Below the pieces are notes generated by a model. The model saw only the letters and a list, made by a program, of their open reading frames with translations. It ran no database searches and had not been told where the DNA came from. Shown piece by piece: positions 34,502 through 42,076 of a stretch of DNA of 64,000 nucleotides. Origin of the DNA: CAYMRL01 sp964398985 (GTDB lineage Bacteria; Deinococcota; Deinococci; Deinococcales; Trueperaceae); the NCBI GenBank assembly GCA_964398985.1, contig CAYNOS010000001.1, forward strand, positions 62,001 to 126,000, read 5' to 3'. The first letter of the stretch is position 1, and each line of letters begins with the position of its first letter. The position numbers and the translations under genes are program-made.

Positions 34502-35857
34502 CTAGTGGATGTCGATGCCGACCTCGCGTCGGTAAGCCATCATCGCGTCCCAGTCCGTCGTCACCTCGGGTCGCGTGCGCGTCAGCTCTTTCCAGGTGAC
34601 GCTCGGCCGCTTGGGCGGGACCTCGACCATCGTGATGCAGCCGTCGACGGGGCACACCAGGCTGCACAGGTCGCAGCCGACGCAATCCTCCTGCCGCACG
34701 TGCGGCTGCGGCTTGAGCTCGCCCGCGTAGCTGACGGGGTCGATGCGCGCGCCGTCGACCGTGAGGTCGATGCACTGGTGCGCACCTTCGTCGCAGGCGA
34801 CGTAGCAGAGGTTGCACTTGATGCACTTGCTCTCGTCGATCAGCGCCACCGATCGGAACGACAGGTCGAAGTCACCGAAGTCGGAGATCCGCGGCACCGA
34901 CGCCCCGATCACCTCGGAGATGGAACGCGCGCCCTTCTCGTCGAGCCAGTTGGACAACCCGTCGGTTAGCTCCTCGATGATGCGGAAGCCGTAGTGCATC
35001 ACAGCCGTGCAGACCTGGAGGCTGGTGGCGCCAAGCAGCACGAACTCGGCGGCGTCGCGCCAGGTCTCGATGCCGCCCATGCCGGAGATCGGTGTCCGCG
35101 CGCTCTGCACCACCTCGTCCGCCGCCACCTGCGAGAGCAGGTGCAACGCGATGGGGCGCACCGCCGGCCCGGCGTAACCGCCGTGGCTGCCCTTGCCGCC
35201 GACGTTGGGCCGGAGCTCGAAGCTGTCGAGGTCGACGCCGGCGATCGAGTTGATCGTGTTGATCAGCGAGATGCCGTTGGCTCTGGCGGCGACCGCAGCG
35301 TGGGCGGGAGGCACGATGTTGGTGACGTTGGGCGTGAGCTTGACGATCACCGGGATGCTGGCGGCCGCGGTGACCCAACCGGTGATCATCTCGCAGTACT
35401 CGGGCACCTGACCGACGGCCGCGCCCATGCCGCGCTCGCTCATCCCGTGCGGGCAACCGTAGTTGAGTTCGATCCCGTCGGCGCCCGTGTCCTCGATCTG
35501 CTGCACGATCGTCTGCCAGGCCGTCTCGTTGCTGGACACCATCGCCGACACGATCACGGCTCGATCGGGCCACAGCTTCTTGACCTCGCGGATCTCGCGC
35601 AGGTTGACGTCGAGCGGGCGGTCGGAGATCAGCTCGACGTTGTTGATCGCCACCAGGCGGTTGCCGGCGTACTCGAACGCGCCGTAGCGGTTGCAGACGT
35701 TGAGCACCGGATCCCCGATGGTCTTCCAGACCGCCCCACCCCAGCCGTACTCGAAGGCCTTGTTGATCTGGTACGCGGAGTTGGTGGGCGGCGCCGAGGC
35801 CAACCAGAACGGGTTGGGACTCCTGATGCCCGCGAAGTCGGTGGTCAGGTCAGCCAT
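34502..35857 (-). CDS. preA: NAD-dependent dihydropyrimidine dehydrogenase, subunit PreA
   Basis: A 451-residue protein. Residues 1-~320 are an FMN-binding TIM barrel of the dihydroorotate dehydrogenase type, with the catalytic Cys in NYGCPHGMSERGMG (C135). Two [4Fe-4S] ferredoxin motifs follow: CIKCNLCYVAC and CVGCDLCSLVC. With PreT it reduces uracil or thymine using NAD(P)H. The ATG at 35857 overlaps the preT stop by 8 nt, with GGGAG at a normal distance; ATG 35872 is an alternative. The C-terminal ~45 residues are family-typical. Confidence 0.95.
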   Translation of the reverse strand: MADLTTDFAGIRSPNPFWLASAPPTNSAYQINKAFEYGWGGAVWKTIGDPVLNVCNRYGAFEYAGNRLVAINNVELISDRPLDVNLREIREVKKLWPDRAVIVSAMVSSNETAWQTIVQQIEDTGADGIELNYGCPHGMSERGMGAAVGQVPEYCEMITGWVTAAASIPVIVKLTPNVTNIVPPAHAAVAARANGISLINTINSIAGVDLDSFELRPNVGGKGSHGGYAGPAVRPIALHLLSQVAADEVVQSARTPISGMGGIETWRDAAEFVLLGATSLQVCTAVMHYGFRIIEELTDGLSNWLDEKGARSISEVIGASVPRISDFGDFDLSFRSVALIDESKCIKCNLCYVACDEGAHQCIDLTVDGARIDPVSYAGELKPQPHVRQEDCVGCDLCSLVCPVDGCITMVEVPPKRPSVTWKELTRTRPEVTTDWDAMMAYRREVGIDIH

Positions 35858-37298
35858 TCGCAGCGCTCCCATGGCCGCCCGGCTGGTGCAGTGGAGCGCT
35901 CGTTAGCAGCGCTCGGCCGGTGACGGTTCCTTGCTGCCGCGTCGCCAGGCCCAGCGCCGCCGCCACCGAGGCAGCGGCGATCTTGCCGTCCCTGGCCGCG
36001 GTCACGGTCAGCGCGTCGCCGGCCAGCCTGACGCAGTCGCCGGCGGCGAACACCTTGGGGTTGGCGGTCGAGAGGTCGGGACCCGTGACGACGTAGCCGC
36101 CCTCGGTCTCGACGCCGAACGCCCTGTACGCCTCGCCCATCTTCTCCTGGCCGATGGCCTTGATCACCATGTCGCAGGGCAGGTCGAACTCGCTACCGGC
36201 GACCGGTTCCGGCCGGCGGCGGCCGTCGGCGTCGGGCTCGCCGAGTTGCATGCGCACACAGCGCAGCCCGACCGCTCGTCCCCCCTCGGCGATCACGGCG
36301 ATCGGCTGGGTCAGCAGCCGGATGTCGACGCCCTCGTTCTGAACGAACCTGACCTCGAAGTCGTAAGCGGTCATCTCGGCGCGCGAGCGGCGGTAGACCA
36401 TCGTCACGCGCTCGGCCCCGAGGCGCCGCGCGATGGTGGCGGCGTCGATGGCGGTGTTGCCGGCTCCGACCACGACCACTTCGCGGCCAACCTGGAGGTC
36501 GAGCAGCCGCTCGAGGCCGTCCTTCTCGGCGAGCTTGGTGGCGGCGATGAACGGCAGCGCGTCGATGACGCCGGCCGCGTCCTCGCCGGGGATGCCGAGG
36601 CTCGGCACGCGACCGGTTCCGAACGCCAACACCACGGCGTCGTAACCGCTCAGGAGCTCGGCCGCGGACACGTCGACGCCGACCTCGACCCCGGTTCGCA
36701 CGTCGACGCCCAGGCGCCTGACGAACTCGACCTCTTCGAGGGACACCGCCACCGGCTCACGCATGACCACGATCCCGTAGGTGGAGAGGCCGCCGGGCAG
36801 CTCGTTCTTCTCGAACACGGTGACGTCGACCCCGAGCTTGGCGAGCTCGCCGGCGCAGGTGAGGCCGGCCGGGCCCGCGCCCACGACGGCGACACGCTTG
36901 CCGACCTTGGCGGCGTTCTCGAACGGCATCACGCCGCGTTCGAACAGGTGATCGGTGGCGTAACGCTGGAGGCGTCCGATCGCGATCGGCCGGTTCTCGG
37001 CCCCCAGCACGCAGGCGCCGACGCACAGCTCGTCGACGGGGCAGACGCGCCCGCAGGTGTGGCCCATCAGGTTCGACTCGAGGATGGTGACCGCCGCCCC
37101 CAGCGTGTTGCCGGTCGCGATCTTGCGGATGAAGGTCGGCACGTCGATGTCGGTGGGGCACGCCGCGATGCACGGCGCGTCGAAGCAGTAGAGGCAGCGG
37201 TTCGCCTCGACGACGGCCTCGTTGGCGGTATACGCCGGGTAGGTCTCGGTGAACGCCTCACGCAGACGGCTCAAAGGTGATGGCTCCAAGTGGTTCAT
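35850..37298 (-). CDS. preT: Dihydropyrimidine dehydrogenase, subunit PreT
   Basis: A 482-residue flavoprotein of the glutamate-synthase-beta-like family. The N-terminal Fe-S region has NRCLYCFDAPCIAACPTDI and HTCGRVCPVDELCVGAC (motif cores only); then comes an FAD site VAVVGAGPAGLTCAGEL and a NAD(P) site VVVVGAGNTAIDAATIARR. It feeds electrons to PreA. The ATG at 37298 has GGAAGGGGG 3-4 nt upstream of the spacer; about 68 residues of upstream frame have no homology. The last ~30 residues are a variable tail overlapping preA. Confidence 0.93.
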   Translation of the reverse strand: MNHLEPSPLSRLREAFTETYPAYTANEAVVEANRCLYCFDAPCIAACPTDIDVPTFIRKIATGNTLGAAVTILESNLMGHTCGRVCPVDELCVGACVLGAENRPIAIGRLQRYATDHLFERGVMPFENAAKVGKRVAVVGAGPAGLTCAGELAKLGVDVTVFEKNELPGGLSTYGIVVMREPVAVSLEEVEFVRRLGVDVRTGVEVGVDVSAAELLSGYDAVVLAFGTGRVPSLGIPGEDAAGVIDALPFIAATKLAEKDGLERLLDLQVGREVVVVGAGNTAIDAATIARRLGAERVTMVYRRSRAEMTAYDFEVRFVQNEGVDIRLLTQPIAVIAEGGRAVGLRCVRMQLGEPDADGRRRPEPVAGSEFDLPCDMVIKAIGQEKMGEAYRAFGVETEGGYVVTGPDLSTANPKVFAAGDCVRLAGDALTVTAARDGKIAAASVAAALGLATRQQGTVTGRALLTSAPLHQPGGHGSAANG

Positions 37299-37380
37299 CT
37301 GCCCCCTTCCGGCGCAGTGGACTCGACGTCGCGCGGCCGCCAATAGGCGCGCGTTCGGCGCACGCCGCGGCCGGGCGTCC

Positions 37381-38865
37381 TCAGAACGTGCGGCTCCAGT
37401 GCTGCGGCCAGCGTTCCACGACGACTTTCGTCTGCGTGTAGAACTCGAAGCCGTGGTGCCCCTGCGCGTGCAGGTCGCCGAAGAAGCTATCGCCCCAGCC
37501 ACTGAACGGGAAGAACGCCATCGGAGCCGCGACGCCCAGGTTGACGCCGATGTTGCCCGCGACGGCCGCGTGGCGGAAGTGCCTGGCAGCGGCCCCCGAC
37601 GAGGTGAAGATCGAGGCCTGGTTGCCGAAGCGCCGGTCGTTGACCATCGCGATCGCCTCGTCGAGGCTGGAGGCGTGCATCAAGGACAGGACCGGGCCGA
37701 ACACCTCGGTGGCACCGACGGTGCTGCGCGGGTCGACGCTGTCGAGGACCGTAGGATGCACGAAGTAACCGTCGCGGAAGCCATCGACATCGCGCTCGAG
37801 CCCGTCGACCAGCAGCCTGGCGCCTTCGTCGACGCCGGTCTTGACGAGTGACCGGATGCGGTCGCGCGATTCGGCGCTGATCACGGGGCCCATCTCGATG
37901 CCGCTCTCCAAGCCGTAGCCGACCTTGCGGTTCGCGGCCGCCTCGGCGATGCGCTGACTGAACTCGCCGCGCGCCTCCCCGACGGTGATCACGGCCGAGG
38001 TGGCGAGGCACCGCTGGCCGGCGCAACCGAACGCCGAGTCAGCGAGGATGCGAGTCGACATCTCCATGTCGGCGTCCGGCAACACGATGGCGGGGTTCTT
38101 GGCGCCGCCCTGGCACTGGGCGCGCTTGCCGTTGGCGGCGGCCTGGGCGTAGATGTACTTCGCCACCGGCGTGGAGCCGACGAACGAGATCGCCTTGATG
38201 TCGGGATGCTGCAGGATCGCGTCGACCGCGTCCTTACCGCCGTTGACGAGGCTCACGACGCCGGCCGGGAAGCCGGCCTCCTCCAGCAGCCTGAACAGCA
38301 GCTGCGTCGTCATCGGCACCTTCTCGCTCGGTTTGAGCAGGAAAGCGTTGCCGGCAGCGACCGCGTACGGCAGGAACCACAACGGCACCATGCCGGGGAA
38401 GTTGAAAGGCGTGATGGCTGCCACCACCCCGAGCGGCTGGCGGATCATGTGCTCGTCGATGCCGCGGGCGATGTCCTCGTTGTTGAAGCCCTGCATCAGG
38501 ATCGGCGCGCCGCAGGCGACCTCGACGTTCTCGACGCTGCGGGTCACCTCGGCGAGCGACTCGGCGTAGGTCTTGCCGGCCTCGTTGGTGATCGTGCGTG
38601 CGATCTCGTCCTGATGCTGTTCGAGGAGAAGCTTGAACTTGAACAGCGGCTTGATGCGATCGGTAACCGGCGTGTTCCTCCACTCCTTGAACGCCGGCAC
38701 GGCCGCCTTGACCGCAGCGTCGACCTCGTCGGCGGCGCTCAGCGGAACCACCGCTATCGGCTTGGCGGTGGCGGGGTTCACCACCGACTGGCGCGCCTCC
38801 GAGTGCGAGCGCACCCACTGGCCGCCCACGTAGTTGAGAAGGACCTCTGCCGCTGCTTCGATCAT
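37381..38865 (-). CDS. mmsA: CoA-acylating methylmalonate-semialdehyde dehydrogenase
   Basis: A 494-residue aldehyde dehydrogenase. The MmsA/IolA features are clear: PFNFPGMVPLWFLPYA, GAKNPAIVLPDAD and the catalytic Cys in GCAGQRCLA (Cys of QRC). It turns malonate or methylmalonate semialdehyde plus CoA and NAD into acetyl- or propionyl-CoA and CO2. This is the last step of uracil and thymine breakdown, so its place as first gene of the pyrimidine operon fits. No beta-ureidopropionase or beta-alanine transaminase is in the window; these must be elsewhere. Confidence 0.94.
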   Translation of the reverse strand: MIEAAAEVLLNYVGGQWVRSHSEARQSVVNPATAKPIAVVPLSAADEVDAAVKAAVPAFKEWRNTPVTDRIKPLFKFKLLLEQHQDEIARTITNEAGKTYAESLAEVTRSVENVEVACGAPILMQGFNNEDIARGIDEHMIRQPLGVVAAITPFNFPGMVPLWFLPYAVAAGNAFLLKPSEKVPMTTQLLFRLLEEAGFPAGVVSLVNGGKDAVDAILQHPDIKAISFVGSTPVAKYIYAQAAANGKRAQCQGGAKNPAIVLPDADMEMSTRILADSAFGCAGQRCLATSAVITVGEARGEFSQRIAEAAANRKVGYGLESGIEMGPVISAESRDRIRSLVKTGVDEGARLLVDGLERDVDGFRDGYFVHPTVLDSVDPRSTVGATEVFGPVLSLMHASSLDEAIAMVNDRRFGNQASIFTSSGAAARHFRHAAVAGNIGVNLGVAAPMAFFPFSGWGDSFFGDLHAQGHHGFEFYTQTKVVVERWPQHWSRTF

Positions 38866-38945
38866 CTGCCAGTCACCGTCCTGATCCAGTGTCGACCTGC
38901 CGCGCCCTCAGCGCCGGTCGCCTGAAGCCGTGATGTTTGGCGCCT

Positions 38946-38967
38946 ATTGTAAGCCGCTGGTAGCGGC
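38946..38967 (-). promoter_or_regulatory. Promoter and operator-like inverted repeat of the pyrimidine operon
   Basis: Minus-strand TACAAT (38946-38951) is a near-consensus -10 about 80 nt before mmsA. Directly upstream is a perfect inverted repeat GCCGCT-ggt-AGCGGC (38953-38967) that fills the spacer toward the -35, so a bound protein would block the polymerase. It could also be a terminator remnant of the upstream lipoprotein unit. Confidence 0.45.
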
Positions 38968-38970
38968 GGC

Positions 38971-39645
38971 TCAGGGGCCGCCGAGCTCGATGATGAAGTC
39001 ATCGAAGAGGTAGTTGCCGGTGCCCGCGGCCAGGATGCCGACCCCGACGCCGCCGCCGCCGGCCGCATGACGCGCGGCCAACGTGCCGTTCAGGTACAAA
39101 CGCAGCTCCTGGGCGTCACCTTCGATGCTCATGAGCGTGGGCGCGCCAGGGACTATCGCGGCGGAGGTCTCGGTGAACAGCGCGCGGTAGCCTCCGCTGT
39201 CCAGGACGTAGAGACCGTAGCCGTTGCCGCCGGTGAGGACGAACGCGTAGAAGTCGTGGGTGGCCGGATCGACGCGGTAGACGATGCCGGCGCTGGGAAC
39301 CTCCCCGAACTCTCCCGACACCGTGACGCTGACCCGGGGTGGCGCGTCGGGCGTCTGCAACCACGCGCCACCGACGTGGCGAGGCTCGACGAAGTAGTAG
39401 CGGATGAAGCCGGGATCGGTCTCGTTGATCAACTCCAGGCGGCCCCCTCTGGCCAGCGTGACGAACGGCGTGTCCTGACGCGGCCCGTACTGCAGTACGC
39501 CACCGAAGAGGTAGAGCGGGTGCGCGTCTTCGGGGAACGACTCGCGGTATACCTCGCGCCAACCGCCCTGGGCGAGGGCCCCGTTGAGGCCGACCAGCAG
39601 CGTTGCTGCGCCGGCGAGAATGAGCGTCCTGAGGCGTCGGCTCAC
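38971..39645 (-). CDS. Secreted protein of unknown function, possible jelly-roll fold
   Basis: A 224-residue protein with a clear signal peptide (hydrophobic core about 8-22, cleavage near ALAQ). The mature part is rich in beta-strands with aromatic residues and resembles the concanavalin-like fold of LamG or DUF1080 proteins: a SFPEDAHPLYLFGG start, VSVTVSGEFG in the middle and a final NYLFDDFIIEL strand, which is typical of that fold. No catalytic motif is seen. It is coupled to the upstream lipoprotein gene by a 4-nt overlap, so the two probably act together at the cell surface. Confidence 0.6.
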   Translation of the reverse strand: MSRRLRTLILAGAATLLVGLNGALAQGGWREVYRESFPEDAHPLYLFGGVLQYGPRQDTPFVTLARGGRLELINETDPGFIRYYFVEPRHVGGAWLQTPDAPPRVSVTVSGEFGEVPSAGIVYRVDPATHDFYAFVLTGGNGYGLYVLDSGGYRALFTETSAAIVPGAPTLMSIEGDAQELRLYLNGTLAARHAAGGGGVGVGILAAGTGNYLFDDFIIELGGP

Positions 39646-40052
39646 GGTGACCTCCTGAAGCGGGAGTCGAGCAGCGCGACGAGCTCGTCGTAGACGTCGG
39701 GCAGCGACGACGGCGCGACCTGGATCGCCACCAGCGCGACCTCACCTTGCTGGAACGAGGTGACCGAGATCCGCGCCGGCGACGCTCCGATGCCCGTCAC
39801 GAAGCCGACGACGGAGACGCCGACGAGCGGGTCGGCGCGCAACGCTATCGAGGTCTCGCTGATCGCTTCGACGCTGAAGTGGTTGTAGCCGCTGGGCGGC
39901 TCGACCTGCGGTCCGAACCTGGCTAAGAAAGCGATGACGTCGCGCGTGTCCGCCTGGTAGTTGAGGCCGGCGCGCCCAGGTGCGGGTGCGCAAGCGGCGA
40001 CGGCCAGCAGGACCGCCAGGCAGCCGGCCAGGCGCGAGGTGGTGCGCTTCAT
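39642..40052 (-). CDS. Small putative lipoprotein
   Basis: A 136-residue protein. Basic N-terminus MKRTTSR, hydrophobic core and lipobox LAVAAC with the Cys near residue 21. The mature part (about 115 residues) has alternating strands and two helices but no known motif. The ATG at 40052 is preferred because the lipoprotein signal begins there; the much longer frame upstream is a shadow. The stop overlaps the start of the secreted jelly-roll-like protein (ATGA). A TATCCT box sits 9 nt upstream of the ATG. Confidence 0.65.
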   Translation of the reverse strand: MKRTTSRLAGCLAVLLAVAACAPAPGRAGLNYQADTRDVIAFLARFGPQVEPPSGYNHFSVEAISETSIALRADPLVGVSVVGFVTGIGASPARISVTSFQQGEVALVAIQVAPSSLPDVYDELVALLDSRFRRSP

Positions 40053-40061
40053 GGTGTGCGC

Positions 40062-40067
40062 AGGATA
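40062..40067 (-). promoter_or_regulatory. -10 box TATCCT, near-leaderless
   Basis: TATCCT on the minus strand, 9 nt upstream of ATG 40052, with no Shine-Dalgarno between. No clear -35. Confidence 0.4.
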
Positions 40068-40091
40068 GCGCAACGAGGCTGCGGCGGAGGC

Positions 40092-40490
40092 GAGGTCGCT
40101 TCGGGCCGCGGTCGCAGACGCGGCGGTGGGGCCGGGACGTTCGTAGTTTGCGGTCCCCAGCGGCACGCGGCTAGCCTTTGCAGCACGATGACGAACAACC
40201 GCGGACAGCTGCGTAAGGTCGAGGAAGTCGCGCACGAACTCGGGATCGAGCCGGGTCGGGTCGTTCCCTACGGCAGGTTCAAGGCCAAGGTCGAACCGAC
40301 CGCGGTCGGGGGCGCTGGAGGACGTGGCGACCTCGTGCTCGTCAGCGCGATAACCCCGACGAAGGCCGGCGAGGGCAAGACGACCGTCAGCGTCGGCCTC
40401 GCCGACGGCCTGCGACGGCTCGGCGCCAAGGTGGCGCTGTGCCTGCGGGAGCCCTCGCTGGGTCCGGTCTTCGGCATCAAGGGAGGCGGC
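40092..40490 (+). repeat. Diverged direct repeat, copy 1 (LLM tail, fhs promoter, fhs 5' end)
   Basis: This stretch is homologous to 41674-42076 throughout and flanks the LLM gene on the other side. It holds a GAGGTCGC match to the LLM 3' end (40092-40099), an identical 16-bp block (40133-40148) that spans the LLM stop codon in copy 2, a matching TAGCCT box and 101 codons of fhs. Spacing agrees to within a few bases; an extra base in copy 1 shifts the LLM remnant out of frame. Confidence 0.7.
40172..40177 (+). promoter_or_regulatory. -10 box TAGCCT upstream of the fhs fragment
   Basis: TAGCCT 10 nt before ATG 40188, with TTTGCG 19 nt further upstream. The same box and spacing precede the intact fhs (TAGCCT at 41753, TTGGCG upstream). 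Confidence 0.4.
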
Positions 40491-40580
40491 GGCTGGCGCC
40501 TCAGTCGGTGCCGAAAGCGCCACACGGGGCCGTGCGGCCACCACACCGGCTCGTCGGTCGCAGCCGGTAGCCCCGGGTGA
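40188..40580 (+). pseudogene. fhs': Truncated formate-tetrahydrofolate ligase copy
   Basis: The first 101 codons align with the N-terminus of the intact Fhs at 41768, including the nucleotide-binding loop TPTKAGEGKTT and LCLREPSLGPVFGIKGGG. Directly after that Gly run similarity stops and 29 unrelated residues (GWRLSRCRKRH...) lead to a stop. A complete Fhs needs about 540 residues, so no active enzyme can result. In the roughly 50 codons from LVLVSAITP to GIKGGG I count only two amino-acid changes but over 20 silent ones, so the copy was long under selection before truncation, or came from a relative. The -10 box is still intact. Confidence 0.8.
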
Positions 40581-40602
40581 TCGCGCGCCGGCTCGGCGCG
40601 GG

Positions 40603-40608
40603 TAGGCT
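40603..40608 (+). promoter_or_regulatory. -10 box TAGGCT, leaderless type
   Basis: TAGGCT ends 6 nt before ATG 40615, with no Shine-Dalgarno in between. Confidence 0.45.
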
Positions 40609-40614
40609 GCTCGG

Positions 40615-41727
40615 ATGCCCGCCGACGACCGCAGTTCCGGCGCCGCTCCTGGAGCTTCCGAAGCTTCCGGAGCCGCAGTCCCCTTCGAGCTCGGCCTCAC
40701 CACCTTCGTCGAGCTCACTGCCGACCCCGCCACGGGTCAGCGCCCGAGCCCTCGGCAACGCCTGCAGCACCTGATCGAAGAGGCCGAGCTGGCCGACCAG
40801 GTCGGGCTCGATCTGTTCGCGGTCGGGGAGCACCACCGCGACGACTTCCTGGCTTCGGCGCCGGCCGTGGTGCTGGCGGCCGCGGCCACGCGCACCCAGC
40901 GCATCCGCCTCAGCAGCGCGGTCACGGTGCTCAGCTCCGACGACCCGGTCCGTGTCATCGAGCAGTTCGCCACCCTCGACCTGCTCTCCTCCGGCCGCGC
41001 CGAGATCATGGCCGGCCGCGGGTCGTTCATCGAGTCGTTCCCGCTGTTCGGCTACGACCTACGCGACTACGACTCGCTGTTCGAGGAGAAGCTCGAGCTC
41101 CTCATCGCGCTCGCCGCAGGCGGCCCCGTGACCTGGAGGGGCCGTCACCGCTCACCGCTGATCGAGCAGCGCGTCTACCCGGCGCCTCTGCAGCAGCCGC
41201 TGCCGGTGTGGGTCGCGGTCGGCGGCACCCCTGAGTCCGCGGCGCGTGCCGGGCATCTCGGTCTTGGGATGGTGCTCGCCATCATCGGCGGCATGCCGGA
41301 ACGCTTCGCTCCGTTCGCACAGATCCACGCCTCGGCGGCGGCAGCCGCGGGTCACGCGCGGCCGCCGCTGGCCATCAACGCGCACGGCTTCATCGGCCGC
41401 GACGGCGCGGCGGCCGCCGACACCTTCTTTCCGCCCTACGCCGAGGCGATGAGCCGCATCGGACGCGAGCGCGGCTGGTCAGGCATCACGCGCTCCCAGT
41501 TCGACGCCGGCATCGGCCCGAACGGTCACCTGGTGATCGGTGAGAGCGAGCAGGTCGCCGAGAAGATCGTCAGACAGCACCGGGTGTTCGGCAACCAGCG
41601 CTACCTGCTGCAGTTCAGCGTCGGCACCGTGCCGCACCGGGCGATGCTCGAGGCTATCGAGCTGTTCGGCACCGAGGTCGCGCCGCTGGTCAGGCGCGAG
41701 ATCGCCGCGAGCACGGGACGTTCGTAG
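40615..41727 (+). CDS. LLM-class flavin-dependent oxidoreductase (luciferase-like)
   Basis: A 370-residue bacterial-luciferase-like monooxygenase. Typical features are VELTADPATG at the N-terminus, GLDLFAVGEHHRDDFLASAP, IRLSSAVTVLSSDDPVRV and LLSSGRAEIMAGRGSFIESFPLFG (cores only), plus PVWVAVGGTPESAARAGHLG. It should use reduced FMN or F420; substrate unknown. The first 18 residues are a low-complexity Ala/Ser/Gly tail. It lies between the truncated and intact fhs genes, on the same strand, but folate metabolism gives no clear reason for this. Start ATG 40615 follows a -10 box. Confidence 0.88.
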   Translation: MPADDRSSGAAPGASEASGAAVPFELGLTTFVELTADPATGQRPSPRQRLQHLIEEAELADQVGLDLFAVGEHHRDDFLASAPAVVLAAAATRTQRIRLSSAVTVLSSDDPVRVIEQFATLDLLSSGRAEIMAGRGSFIESFPLFGYDLRDYDSLFEEKLELLIALAAGGPVTWRGRHRSPLIEQRVYPAPLQQPLPVWVAVGGTPESAARAGHLGLGMVLAIIGGMPERFAPFAQIHASAAAAAGHARPPLAINAHGFIGRDGAAAADTFFPPYAEAMSRIGRERGWSGITRSQFDAGIGPNGHLVIGESEQVAEKIVRQHRVFGNQRYLLQFSVGTVPHRAMLEAIELFGTEVAPLVRREIAASTGRS

Positions 41728-42076
41728 TTGGCGCCGGACGTGCCGCGGCGGCTAGCCTCGAATCACCATGAGAGAGCCGCCTCCTCCGCTGCGCCACATC
41801 ACCGACGTCGCTTCCGAGCTGGGGCTCGACCCCGAGCGACTGATACCACTTGGCAAGCACAAGGCCAAGGTCGCGCTCAACGCCGGCGATGACCGCCTCG
41901 ACGACCGCCATGGCCAACTGGTGCTGGTCAGCGCCATCACGCCAACGAAGGCCGGCGAGGGCAAGACCACCGTCAGTGTGGGCCTAGCGGACGGTCTCAG
42001 GCGGCTCGGCACGCGCGTGGCCCTGTGCCTGCGCGAGCCGTCGTTGGGTCCCGTGTTCGGCATCAAGGGCGGCGGT
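41674..42076 (+). repeat. Diverged direct repeat, copy 2
   Basis: The intact counterpart of 40092-40490: last codons of the LLM gene, its stop, the fhs promoter region and the first ~100 codons of fhs. The pair forms direct repeats about 400 bp long around the LLM gene. Confidence 0.7.
41753..41758 (+). promoter_or_regulatory. -10 box TAGCCT of fhs
   Basis: TAGCCT 9 nt before ATG 41768; TTGGCG lies 19 nt upstream. No Shine-Dalgarno is seen. Confidence 0.45.

Noticed and set aside
40615..41727. LLM oxidoreductase as partner of the sulfoquinovosidase (SMO-type pathway)
   Set aside because: The genes are 35 kb apart, no sulfoquinovose transporter or reductase is near, and the LLM family is too broad for this link.
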